Positions 8,247 to 15,968 of a DNA stretch of 64,000 nt are shown one piece after another. Each line of letters begins with the position of its first letter. Positions within the stretch are counted from its first letter, which is position 1. This DNA comes from Mangrovimicrobium sp048323675 (GTDB taxonomy: Bacteria > Pseudomonadota > Gammaproteobacteria > Pseudomonadales > Halieaceae), in the NCBI RefSeq assembly GCF_048323675.1, contig NZ_JBLWFK010000010.1:1-64000 (forward strand). Direction: 5' to 3'. Position numbers and translations under genes: made by a program. The notes under the pieces were generated by a model. It worked only from the letters and a program-made list of their open reading frames with translations. It was not told the origin of the DNA and did not search any database.

Positions 8247-9380
8247 ATGAGCCAGGCACCCCCCGGATTTGAGCTGCTCACCGAGGATCGCGACAGCCTC
8301 CGGTTGCTGATCTCCGGAGACTGGGTAGAGGGCGCCGGCCAACGGCCGGATTTCCGCGACCTGGAGCGTGACCTGGCCGGCCTCGGGGCCGGCGAACTGC
8401 TGGTCTGCGGCCGCGAGCTGGGACAGTGGGACTCGCTGCTGATGGCCTTCCTGCTGCAGTGCTACAACCACTGCCGTGACCTCGGAATCGAATTCCGCCA
8501 CCGCGACCTGCCCGACACCGTGGCCCACCTGCTGTCGGTGGCCACCGCCGTCCCGCCGCACCGGGCGCCGGCTGCACCGCGCCAACCCTGGTACCGGCGC
8601 CTCGACGTCGGGGCGGGGGCGCGGGAGTTCGTCGCCCGCGGGCGCGCATCCCTGGCCTTCATCGGCGAACTGTCTATCGCCCTGGGACGCCTGGCGACCG
8701 GACGGGCGAACACCCGCTTCAGCGACTTCCGCGACTGCTGCTACCAGGCGGGTCCCGACGCCTTCGCCATCATCAGCCTGACCAGCATACTGGTGGGCAT
8801 GATCCTCGCCTACCTGGGGGCGGTACAGCTGCGCCAGTTCGGCGCGGAAATCTACGTCGCCGACCTGGTGGTCATCGGCACCCTGCGGGAAATGGGGGTA
8901 CTGATGACAGCGGTGGTCATGGCCGGCCGCACCGGCGCCGCCTACGCGGCGCAGCTGGGCACCATGCAGGCCAACGACGAGATCGACGCCGTGGTCACCA
9001 TGGGCATCTCGCCCGTGGAATTCCACGTACTGCCGCGGGTGCTCGCCCTGATGGTGATGATGCCGCTGCTCACCGTGTACGCCAGCCTGCTCGGCATCAT
9101 CGGCGGCGGCATCGTCGCCGGCGGCATGGGCATCACGCCGCTCATGTATATCCACGAGGGCCAGTCCGCGCTGTCGCTGGTGCACCTCAACGTCGGCCTG
9201 ACCAAGAGCGTTGTCTTCGGCCTGCTGATCGCCATCGCCGGGTGCCGTTCGGGCATGGACAGCGGGCGCAGTTCCGCAGCGGTTGGACAGGCCACCACCG
9301 AAGCCGTGGTCACCGCCATCGTCTACCTGATCATCGCCGACGCCGCGTTCAACATTATCTTCCAGATCCTGGATATCTGA
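8247..9380 (+). CDS. mlaE: MlaE-type lipid ABC permease with N-terminal STAS-like domain
   Basis: The inner-membrane permease of an MCE-type lipid transporter that moves phospholipid or related lipids between membranes. The 377-residue protein has about 110 extra N-terminal residues with a STAS/MlaB-like pattern (LRLLISGDWVEG, LLVCGRELGQWDSLLMAFLL) before the MlaE core, in which DLVVIGTLREMGVLMTAVVMAGR and AAQLGTMQ are recognisable. In E. coli the STAS partner MlaB is a separate protein. Its stop overlaps the ATG of the ATPase gene by one base, and four genes follow in one operon. Confidence 0.9.
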   Translation: MSQAPPGFELLTEDRDSLRLLISGDWVEGAGQRPDFRDLERDLAGLGAGELLVCGRELGQWDSLLMAFLLQCYNHCRDLGIEFRHRDLPDTVAHLLSVATAVPPHRAPAAPRQPWYRRLDVGAGAREFVARGRASLAFIGELSIALGRLATGRANTRFSDFRDCCYQAGPDAFAIISLTSILVGMILAYLGAVQLRQFGAEIYVADLVVIGTLREMGVLMTAVVMAGRTGAAYAAQLGTMQANDEIDAVVTMGISPVEFHVLPRVLALMVMMPLLTVYASLLGIIGGGIVAGGMGITPLMYIHEGQSALSLVHLNVGLTKSVVFGLLIAIAGCRSGMDSGRSSAAVGQATTEAVVTAIVYLIIADAAFNIIFQILDI

Positions 9381-10150
9381 TGAGCGAAGCGCACATAGAA
9401 ATACGCGACCTGTGCATGGCCTACGGCAGCCGCGTGATCCAGCGCGACCTGAACTTCGCCATCAACCGCGGCGATATCTTCGTCATCATGGGCGGCAGCG
9501 GCTGCGGCAAGAGCACCCTGCTGCGGCACCTGCTGGGGCTGATCGAACCCGCCACCGGGGACATCCTCTACAGCGGAGAGAGCTTTGTCCACGCCGACCC
9601 GGAAGCCCGCGACACCATGCGCCGTAGCTGGGGTATCACCTACCAGTCCGGCGGCCTGTTCACCGCCATGACCCTGGCGGAGAACATCGCCCTGCCCCTG
9701 CAGCTGTACACCCGTTACAGCAAAACCGAACAGGCGGACATCATCGACTACAAGCTGGCCCTGGTCGGGCTATCCGGCTACCAGGACTATTACCCATCAG
9801 AGATCAGCGGCGGCATGCGCAAGCGCGCCGCCCTCGCCCGCGCCATCGCACTCGACCCGGAGATCCTGTTTTTCGACGAACCTTCCGCGGGGCTCGACCC
9901 GATCAGTTCGCGGCTGCTGGATGAGCTGATCGTCCAGTTGCAACAGTCCACGGGGGCGACCGTGGTGATGGTCACCCATGAATTGCCGAGCATCTTCGGC
10001 ATCGCAACCAACTCGGTCTACCTCGATGCCGCAACCAAAACCATGATCGCCTACGGCGATCCCAGGGAATTGCGGGATCACAGCGACCAGCCAGTTGTGC
10101 GACAATTCCTGGCGAGGGAATCCGGCACGCCCATCGAGGAACAGGCATGA
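9380..10150 (+). CDS. mlaF: MlaF-type lipid transport ATPase
   Basis: The cytoplasmic ABC ATPase that powers the MCE lipid transporter. The 256-residue protein has Walker A GGSGCGKST (38-46), signature ISGGMRKRAALARAI, Walker B ILFFDEPSAGLDP and the switch His in MVTHE. The start codon ATG overlaps the permease stop (TGATG), and the end overlaps the MCE gene start by 4 bases, so all are translated together. Confidence 0.93.
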   Translation: MSEAHIEIRDLCMAYGSRVIQRDLNFAINRGDIFVIMGGSGCGKSTLLRHLLGLIEPATGDILYSGESFVHADPEARDTMRRSWGITYQSGGLFTAMTLAENIALPLQLYTRYSKTEQADIIDYKLALVGLSGYQDYYPSEISGGMRKRAALARAIALDPEILFFDEPSAGLDPISSRLLDELIVQLQQSTGATVVMVTHELPSIFGIATNSVYLDAATKTMIAYGDPRELRDHSDQPVVRQFLARESGTPIEEQA

Positions 10151-11112
10151 GTGAAAAACCCCGCACCGTCGCCATCGGCATCTTCGTAGTAGGCGCCCTG
10201 CTGATAGCGGTTACCGCGGTGATCTTTGCCCTCGGCACCGGTTTCGGCAGCGAGCGCAGAAAGGTGGTCATGGTGTTCGAGGGTTCCGTCAAGGGCCTTA
10301 ACATCGGCGCTCCGGTCGCCCTGCGCGGCGTCCAGGTGGGCCAGGTCACCAACATAGAGCTGATCCTCGATTCGGAGACTTCCGAGCTGATCATGCTGGT
10401 GGAAGCCGACGTGCGCGGCGACAATATCCGCCGCACCGGCACCCATACCGAGAACCTCACCGAAGAACTGATCGCCCGCGGCATGCGCGCGCAGCTCAAT
10501 ACCCAGAGCCTGCTCACCGGACTGCTCTATATCCAGCTGGATTTCCACCCGGAGAGCACGCCGAACTACGTGGACATCGATACTCCCTACCTGCAGATTC
10601 CCACGATTCCCACCGGCCTCGAACTGCTGACCCGGGAACTGGAATCCCTGGACCTGGTCAAGATGGCCTCCGACCTCGAGACCATCGCCACCGGCGTGGC
10701 GGCGTTTGTCGGCAACGAGGATTTCCAGCACTTGCCCACCCAGTTGCGCGATGCGCTCGCATCGATCCAGGGCCTCAGCGGCAGCCTGGAGGCGCAGCTC
10801 GCCAGCAGCGGCGGCAAACTCGACCAACTGCTCGACAACGCCGACAGTACGATTAACCTGGCCAACGACGAGCTGCCCCAACTGGCCGAACTCACCCGGC
10901 AGAACCTGCAGCAGCTGCAGCAGTCGATCGCCGCCTTCGAATCCGGGATGCGCGAGTTCGAAGGGCTCGTGGACTACGATTCAGACACCGTCTACCAGCT
11001 GAACCGCGCCCTCAGGGAGTTCGCGGAAGCCGGCCGCAGCCTGCAACAGCTGAGCCGTACCCTGGAAGAGCAACCCGAAGCCCTGATCCGCGGAAGGAGC
11101 AAGGAAAATTGA
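10147..11112 (+). CDS. mlaD: MCE-domain protein MlaD-like (periplasmic lipid-binding subunit)
   Basis: A 321-residue MCE protein anchored by one N-terminal transmembrane helix (about residues 9-29). The MCE domain follows (VVMVFEGSVKGLNIGAPVALRGVQVGQV). The C-terminal 170 residues are helical, Leu/Gln-rich and coiled-coil-like (QLAELTRQNLQQLQQSIAAF). It is longer than E. coli MlaD (about 183), closer to the Mce/PqiB-like long forms. It would oligomerise on the permease and form a lipid conduit. Start and end both overlap neighbours by a few bases. Confidence 0.9.
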   Translation: MSEKPRTVAIGIFVVGALLIAVTAVIFALGTGFGSERRKVVMVFEGSVKGLNIGAPVALRGVQVGQVTNIELILDSETSELIMLVEADVRGDNIRRTGTHTENLTEELIARGMRAQLNTQSLLTGLLYIQLDFHPESTPNYVDIDTPYLQIPTIPTGLELLTRELESLDLVKMASDLETIATGVAAFVGNEDFQHLPTQLRDALASIQGLSGSLEAQLASSGGKLDQLLDNADSTINLANDELPQLAELTRQNLQQLQQSIAAFESGMREFEGLVDYDSDTVYQLNRALREFAEAGRSLQQLSRTLEEQPEALIRGRSKEN

Positions 11113-11717
11113 ATATCGCCATGGCCAGCCGGCTCAGCCTGGCCGCCCTGCTGCTCGGCCTGGTCGCCGCCTGCAGCACAGCGCCCAGCCAGCATTACAT
11201 TCTCCGCGCCCGGGAAGTCCCGCCAGCCAGCACTGGCGACCTGTCCATCGGCGTCGGCCCCGTCACCCTGCCCAACTACCTGCAGCGCAACAACTTCGTC
11301 ATCACCCGGGAGCAAAACCGGCTGCAGATCGACAGTACCGAACGCTGGGCGGAACCCCTGGAGAACGGCATCAGCCGGGTGATATCGATCAACCTCGCCG
11401 GACTGCTGGATACCCAGGACGTGCGCTCATACCCCTGGCATCCCAAGCGCCTGCCGGACTTCGCGGTGCAGTTGCGGGTACTGGAAATGGAGGCGGACAG
11501 CAGCGAGGCTCGCCTTATCGCCGAATGGCTGCTGCTGAGTCCCGGCAGTGATGGCGCGCTCGAGCGGCGGATCGCGCAATTCCAACAGGCACTGCCGGCA
11601 AACGCCGACGCGGGGGCGATGGCGGCCGCCTACAGCGACCTGCTGTACCAGCTCAGCCGACAGATAGCCGAGGCTGTCAAAGCCGCGCGGCCGGGGACGA
11701 GTGGCGCAGCGGACTAA
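11109..11717 (+). CDS. ABC-type transport auxiliary lipoprotein (PqiC/DUF330-like)
   Basis: A 202-residue lipoprotein with lipobox VAAC (about residues 19-22) and the family opening APSQHYILR. This family (PqiC-like) is found with MCE transporters and probably supplies the outer-membrane end of the lipid path. The TTG at 11109 overlaps the MCE stop and has AGGAG 9 bases upstream. The alternative ATG is at 11121, four residues later. It is the last gene of the operon and overlaps the convergent cytochrome gene by 4 bases. No mlaC-like soluble carrier is present here. Confidence 0.82.
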   Translation: MNIAMASRLSLAALLLGLVAACSTAPSQHYILRAREVPPASTGDLSIGVGPVTLPNYLQRNNFVITREQNRLQIDSTERWAEPLENGISRVISINLAGLLDTQDVRSYPWHPKRLPDFAVQLRVLEMEADSSEARLIAEWLLLSPGSDGALERRIAQFQQALPANADAGAMAAAYSDLLYQLSRQIAEAVKAARPGTSGAAD

Positions 11718-12127
11718 TCCGGGTCGACCGCGCTGACCCGCATCAGGTAGGCGATGACGTCCGCGCGGTCCTGGGGATCGCTGATTCCCGGTACCAGCAT
11801 GGTCGAATCCGGATACTGCGCCATCGGCGCCTCGAGCCAGGCGTACATCAATTTCGGGGTCCAGACGAAACCGGCCTGGCGGAAGCGCTGGGAATAGCCG
11901 GGGTAGTCGGGGACGGTGCCCACGACCCGACCGAAGACCCCCTTGAGATTCGGACCCACCCGGTGACCTTCCTCCGCCTCGATGCGATGGCACAGGCGGC
12001 AGCTCCCGAACAGCACCCGGCCGCGGTCGATATCCGCCAGCTGCATCCGGTCCTCGAGCTCCCCCGCAGGCGCGCGCAATGACAGCGCCAGCAGGGCCAG
12101 GGCAAAAGCGCCGGGCAGCCCCCTCAC
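11714..12127 (-). CDS. Class I c-type cytochrome
   Basis: A 137-residue periplasmic cytochrome c. After a signal peptide (residues 1-22, cleavage near PAGE) comes one haem site CRLCH (C43, C46, H47), and a likely axial Met110 in STMLVPGI, as in mitochondrial-type cytochromes. Its ATG overlaps the stop of the upstream Tat flavoprotein by 4 bases, which strongly suggests it takes electrons from, or gives them to, that enzyme in the periplasm. Confidence 0.9.
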   Translation of the reverse strand: MRGLPGAFALALLALSLRAPAGELEDRMQLADIDRGRVLFGSCRLCHRIEAEEGHRVGPNLKGVFGRVVGTVPDYPGYSQRFRQAGFVWTPKLMYAWLEAPMAQYPDSTMLVPGISDPQDRADVIAYLMRVSAVDPD

Positions 12128-13584
12128 GCTGATCGCACCGCGCCGGCCCCGGCACGCCGGCCAAAAAAACTGGCCTCGCCGAGGGAGAGCCCCTCGACCA
12201 CCGCGGCAGCGACCGAAAACCCCGCCGCTGTTCGCCCCGCGGCGAACAAACCCTCAATCGGCTTGCCGATACTGTCGAGTACGGCGCCGTCGACATCGGT
12301 GGCGAGCCCTCCCAGGGTATAGGCCGGCACGACGGCGCGCGGCCCGCTGACCTCCCAGGCCCGGTAGGGCGGCCCCTGGAAGGGCCGCAGGAAGGCTTTG
12401 GTCTTGCCGAATTGGGGATCCTCGCCGCGCGCGGCATAGCGATTGTAGTAGGCGACCGTCTGTTGCAGGGCGCCTCGGGGCAGGTCCAACTGGTCCGCCA
12501 GCCCGCCGACGCTGGTTGATTCTGCCACCGGGAAAAAGTTCTGCTGGCGTTCCGGCAGGGCGCTGCCGGCGTCGGTGATCAGCCACGCGCTACCGCGCTG
12601 TTCGAACGCGACCGCGTGGCCAATCGCGCCGGCGTAGGCGTCCTCGGCGATGAATCGCTGGCCCGCGCCGTTGACCAGCAGGCCCGAGGGCGCCGGGTCG
12701 AGGGCGCGCAGGTCTATGGCACAGAAACCCTCGTCCATTGCGAGGGCGGCGGCACCCGCCGAGATACCCAGGCGGATGCCCTGCCCGAGGTCACCCGCCG
12801 CACCCCAGGGGGTCGAACATGCATGGAGTCGCGGGGCGAAGGCCCTGACCATCTCGCGCTGCTGGATGAAGCCGCCGCAGGCCAGCACCACCCCCCGCCG
12901 GGCGCGCAGGCTGGTGCGCTGGCCACCGGCATTGGCGACGACGCCAATGATGCGGCCATCCGCCTCCGCCACCAGCTGTTCGGCATCGAGACGGGTGAGT
13001 AACTGCGCGCCGAGCTTGCCCGAGCGGGCCAGCAGGCCCTGCATGAGGTACTGGCCCGCAAGGCCCGCAGGCGCATCCGGCACATGCCCGCGCGGGATAT
13101 CCGGCGCGCCGGCCACCTGCCGCAGGCTGGTGCCCGCCTGTGGCTGCGCCGCAAAGGGCACGCCCTGGTCGCGCAGCCAGTCGAGGTGGCCGGCACTGTG
13201 TTCACAGTAGAGCCGCAGGCGCGCATCGGGATGATAGGGAAACACCGCAGCGGCGAGTGACTGGTACATGGCTTGGGAGGAATCCTCGATGCCGAGCGCC
13301 CGCTGCGCAAAGGTGCCTCCGCCGGCGTAGACGACGCCATCGGACAGGCCGGAGGTGCCGCCGGGCCGCGGCATGAGTTCCAGGACCATCACGCTGGCGC
13401 CAGCGCTGCGCGCCTCGATGGCTGCACAGATACCGGCGGCTCCCGCGCCAATTACGACGACATCTGCCGCCATGTCCCAGCTGCCGACGTCCGCGCGGGA
13501 CAACAGGGGACCCGCGACGCCGGTCGACGCCACCGCGCTGGCCCCGATGCCGGCGAGGAACTGGCGCCTGCGCATCTCGCTCAC
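12124..13584 (-). CDS. Tat-exported FAD-dependent oxidoreductase (fumarate reductase/ketosteroid dehydrogenase-like)
   Basis: A 486-residue flavoprotein of the FAD_binding_2 family. A twin-arginine signal (MRRRQFLAG, residues 4-12, then a hydrophobic stretch) predicts folded export to the periplasm. The dinucleotide site GAGAAG is at residues 46-51, followed by RPGGTSGLS and a C-terminal GLFAAGRTAAGFSVAAAVVEG segment that closes the FAD site. Relatives reduce fumarate, urocanate and similar enoates or dehydrogenate ketosteroids. The substrate is not evident. Coupling with the cytochrome c gene resembles a split flavocytochrome c. Confidence 0.85.
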   Translation of the reverse strand: MSEMRRRQFLAGIGASAVASTGVAGPLLSRADVGSWDMAADVVVIGAGAAGICAAIEARSAGASVMVLELMPRPGGTSGLSDGVVYAGGGTFAQRALGIEDSSQAMYQSLAAAVFPYHPDARLRLYCEHSAGHLDWLRDQGVPFAAQPQAGTSLRQVAGAPDIPRGHVPDAPAGLAGQYLMQGLLARSGKLGAQLLTRLDAEQLVAEADGRIIGVVANAGGQRTSLRARRGVVLACGGFIQQREMVRAFAPRLHACSTPWGAAGDLGQGIRLGISAGAAALAMDEGFCAIDLRALDPAPSGLLVNGAGQRFIAEDAYAGAIGHAVAFEQRGSAWLITDAGSALPERQQNFFPVAESTSVGGLADQLDLPRGALQQTVAYYNRYAARGEDPQFGKTKAFLRPFQGPPYRAWEVSGPRAVVPAYTLGGLATDVDGAVLDSIGKPIEGLFAAGRTAAGFSVAAAVVEGLSLGEASFFGRRAGAGAVRSA

Positions 13585-13796
13585 TCTCCGCTCTTCCCTG
13601 TCCGTTGCTTTCGATTCAAGGTGTCATCCCCCGCGCCAGCGATTGTAACCAGATCAACTGCCCCCCGCGCTCAAAAGCTTTAAAAAAAGCCATTTCCTGC
13701 CCGGCCTCGTACATCCATCGCGGGTTGAATTGCCAAACCCCTGTTCTATACTGCTGTCTCAAGTGCACTCCAAACCACCAATCCGGGGAACTACCT

Positions 13797-14603
13797 ATGG
13801 AAGCAAGCAGCCTCTGGGGCACCATGATACTGCCGTGGATCATCCGCATCGCGATCGCGCTGGTCATATTCTACGTCGGTCGCATCGTGGTCAAAATGAT
13901 TGTCGGCTTTGTCGAAAAAATGATGCGCGCCAGGGCGATGGACGAGATTCTCATCAAGTTCCTCAGCTCCATCCTGCGCTGGGTGCTGCTGCTTTTCGTG
14001 GCTATCGCCGCCCTCAGCCAACTCGGCATCGACACCACCTCACTGGTCGCCCTGCTCGGCGCCGCCGGACTCGCGATCGGCCTTTCCCTGCAGGGGTCGC
14101 TGGGCAATTTCGCCGCCGGTGTACTGCTGATCATTTTCCGCCCCTTCACCAAGGGTGATTTCGTCGAGGCCGGCGGCGCCAGCGGTGTGGTCGACAACAT
14201 CAGCATCTTCACCACGACATTGAGAACCCCCGACAACCGCGAAGTGATCGTTCCCAACGGCGCCATCCTCGGCAACAACATCACCAACTTCTCGGCCCTG
14301 CCGACCCGCCGGGTGGACATGGTCTTCGGCATTTCCTACGACGACGACATCCGCAAGGCCAAGGCACTGCTGGAGGAAATCATCGCTGCGGACGAGCGCA
14401 TTCTCGCCGAGCCCGCGCCGGTAGTCGCGCTGGGCGAACTGGCGGATTCCAGCGTCAATTTCCTGGTGCGTCCGTGGGTCAATGCCGCTGACTACTGGGC
14501 GGTGCTGTGGGACACGACCACCGCCGTGAAACTGAAATTCGACGAGGAGGGGATCACCATTCCCTACCCGCAGATGGACGTGCACCTCGGCAAGGAGGGC
14601 TGA
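13797..14603 (+). CDS. Small-conductance mechanosensitive channel, MscS family
   Basis: A 268-residue inner-membrane channel that releases solutes on hypo-osmotic shock. Three N-terminal transmembrane segments end in the pore helix AAGLAIGLSLQGSLGNFAAG, then the beta domain (FTKGDFVEAGGASGVVDNI) and the C-terminal alpha/beta domain. Size matches E. coli MscS (286). I start at MEASSLWG (13797). The longer frame's first 64 residues are Cys-rich and not conserved. It stands alone between the flavoprotein (divergent) and the RND operon. Confidence 0.92.
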   Translation: MEASSLWGTMILPWIIRIAIALVIFYVGRIVVKMIVGFVEKMMRARAMDEILIKFLSSILRWVLLLFVAIAALSQLGIDTTSLVALLGAAGLAIGLSLQGSLGNFAAGVLLIIFRPFTKGDFVEAGGASGVVDNISIFTTTLRTPDNREVIVPNGAILGNNITNFSALPTRRVDMVFGISYDDDIRKAKALLEEIIAADERILAEPAPVVALGELADSSVNFLVRPWVNAADYWAVLWDTTTAVKLKFDEEGITIPYPQMDVHLGKEG

Positions 14604-14612
14604 CCAGCTCCC

Positions 14613-14634
14613 GGGGTGCGCCAGCGCGCACCCC
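14613..14634 (+). terminator. GC-rich hairpin after mscS-type gene
   Basis: GGGGTGCG pairs with CGCACCCC (loop CCAGCG) ten bases after the channel stop. No T-run follows closely, so this is a weak candidate for an intrinsic terminator. Confidence 0.4.
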
Positions 14635-14726
14635 GCCCGGCCTATTTCCGGTAAATTGACAAATCTTAAGCTGCCCGAAGGGCCCCGTGTGCTATAAAGG
14701 GGGCTTTACCTTCACCGGGCTCTTCC

Positions 14727-15968
14727 GTGGTACCGATCAAGCGTCAACTGCGCATTTCCCTGCTCCTGCTGGCAGCGGCACTCGCCGCTGCTTCACTCAT
14801 GTACATGAACCGACCACCGGCGCAAATCGCGGAACCGGAACAGCGCGCGGTGAGTGTCGATGTGGCTGTCGCCGTCGCCGAGGACCGCCAGGTCGAGGTA
14901 CAGGCCCAGGGAACCGTGCAGGCCCTGCGCGAGACCACCCTGGTTGCCGAAGTTCCCGGGCGTATCGTCGCCACCAGTGACAAATTCCACGCCGGCGGTT
15001 TCGTCGCCGAGGGCGAAGTGCTGGTGCGCATCGACCCCCGCGACTACCAGACCGCGCTGCTGCGCGCCGAGGCCGCGCTGGAAACCGCACAGAGCGCACT
15101 GATCCAGGAAGAGGGTCGCGCCGAGGTGGCCCAGCGCGAATGGGAGAAGCTGCCGGCCAACAGCCAGCGCACCCAGCAGGCCCGCGAACTCTACCTGCGC
15201 AAACCGCAGCTGGACCAGGCCAAGGCGCAACAGCGCGCGGCCACCGCCGACCTCAACACCGCCCGCGACCAACTGGAGCGCACCATCATCCGCGCGCCCT
15301 ACGATGCCGTCATTCGCGACAAGCAGGTGGATCTCGGCCAGTACGTGGTTACCGGCAACCAGATCGCTGCCCTGTTTTCCGTGGGCGTTGCCGAGGTACG
15401 CCTGCCGATTCCCCAGAGCAGGCTGGAATTCCTGAACCTTCCGGGCGTCGCGGACGATGGCGCCAACCCCGTGCCGGTGGACCTGTACGCCAGCGTCGCC
15501 GGTGCGCTGCAACACTGGCCCGCGACGGTCCACCGCACCGAGGCGGTATTCGACGAGCGCTCCCGGGTGCTCTACGCCGTCGCCCGGGTCGATGATCCCT
15601 ACGCGCTCAGGCACCCCGACCGCCCCCCACTGCGCCTCGGCAGCTTCGTCAACGCCAATATCCAGGGCCGGGTTTTCAGCCAGGTGATCGCGCTGCCGCG
15701 CCATGTGCTGCGCGCCGGCAATCGCGTCTGGGTGGTGGACCGGGATGACATCCTGCGCAACCGGGACATCTCCATCCTCAACCCCGGTGGCGACTACGTG
15801 CTGGTCAATAGCGGCCTCAAACCCGGCGAACGGGTCTCGCTGAGCGTGCTGGACGACTCCCTGGAGGGCAGCAAGGTCACCATCAATTCCTCTGTCCCCA
15901 CCGATGAACTCGGTGGACCGGCCAAGGCCGGCCTGTCGCCGGAAGCTACCGCCGGGGTGACGCCGTGA
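14727..15968 (+). CDS. RND efflux periplasmic adaptor (membrane fusion protein)
   Basis: A 413-residue HlyD/AcrA-type adaptor anchored by an uncleaved or signal helix (residues 10-26). It has the order barrel-lipoyl-hairpin: VEVQAQGTVQALRETTLVAEVPGRI is the first lipoyl half, an alpha-helical hairpin (about 110-190) is followed by the second half APYDAVIRDKQVDLGQYV. It starts with GTG at 14727 behind an AAAGGGGG stretch. The stop overlaps the GTG of the RND permease, so both are one unit. No outer-membrane channel gene follows. Confidence 0.9.
   Translation: MVPIKRQLRISLLLLAAALAAASLMYMNRPPAQIAEPEQRAVSVDVAVAVAEDRQVEVQAQGTVQALRETTLVAEVPGRIVATSDKFHAGGFVAEGEVLVRIDPRDYQTALLRAEAALETAQSALIQEEGRAEVAQREWEKLPANSQRTQQARELYLRKPQLDQAKAQQRAATADLNTARDQLERTIIRAPYDAVIRDKQVDLGQYVVTGNQIAALFSVGVAEVRLPIPQSRLEFLNLPGVADDGANPVPVDLYASVAGALQHWPATVHRTEAVFDERSRVLYAVARVDDPYALRHPDRPPLRLGSFVNANIQGRVFSQVIALPRHVLRAGNRVWVVDRDDILRNRDISILNPGGDYVLVNSGLKPGERVSLSVLDDSLEGSKVTINSSVPTDELGGPAKAGLSPEATAGVTP

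Noticed and set aside
14656..14698. TTGACA and TATAAA before the RND operon as a promoter pair
   Set aside because: The 31-base spacing is far from the normal 16-18 bases.
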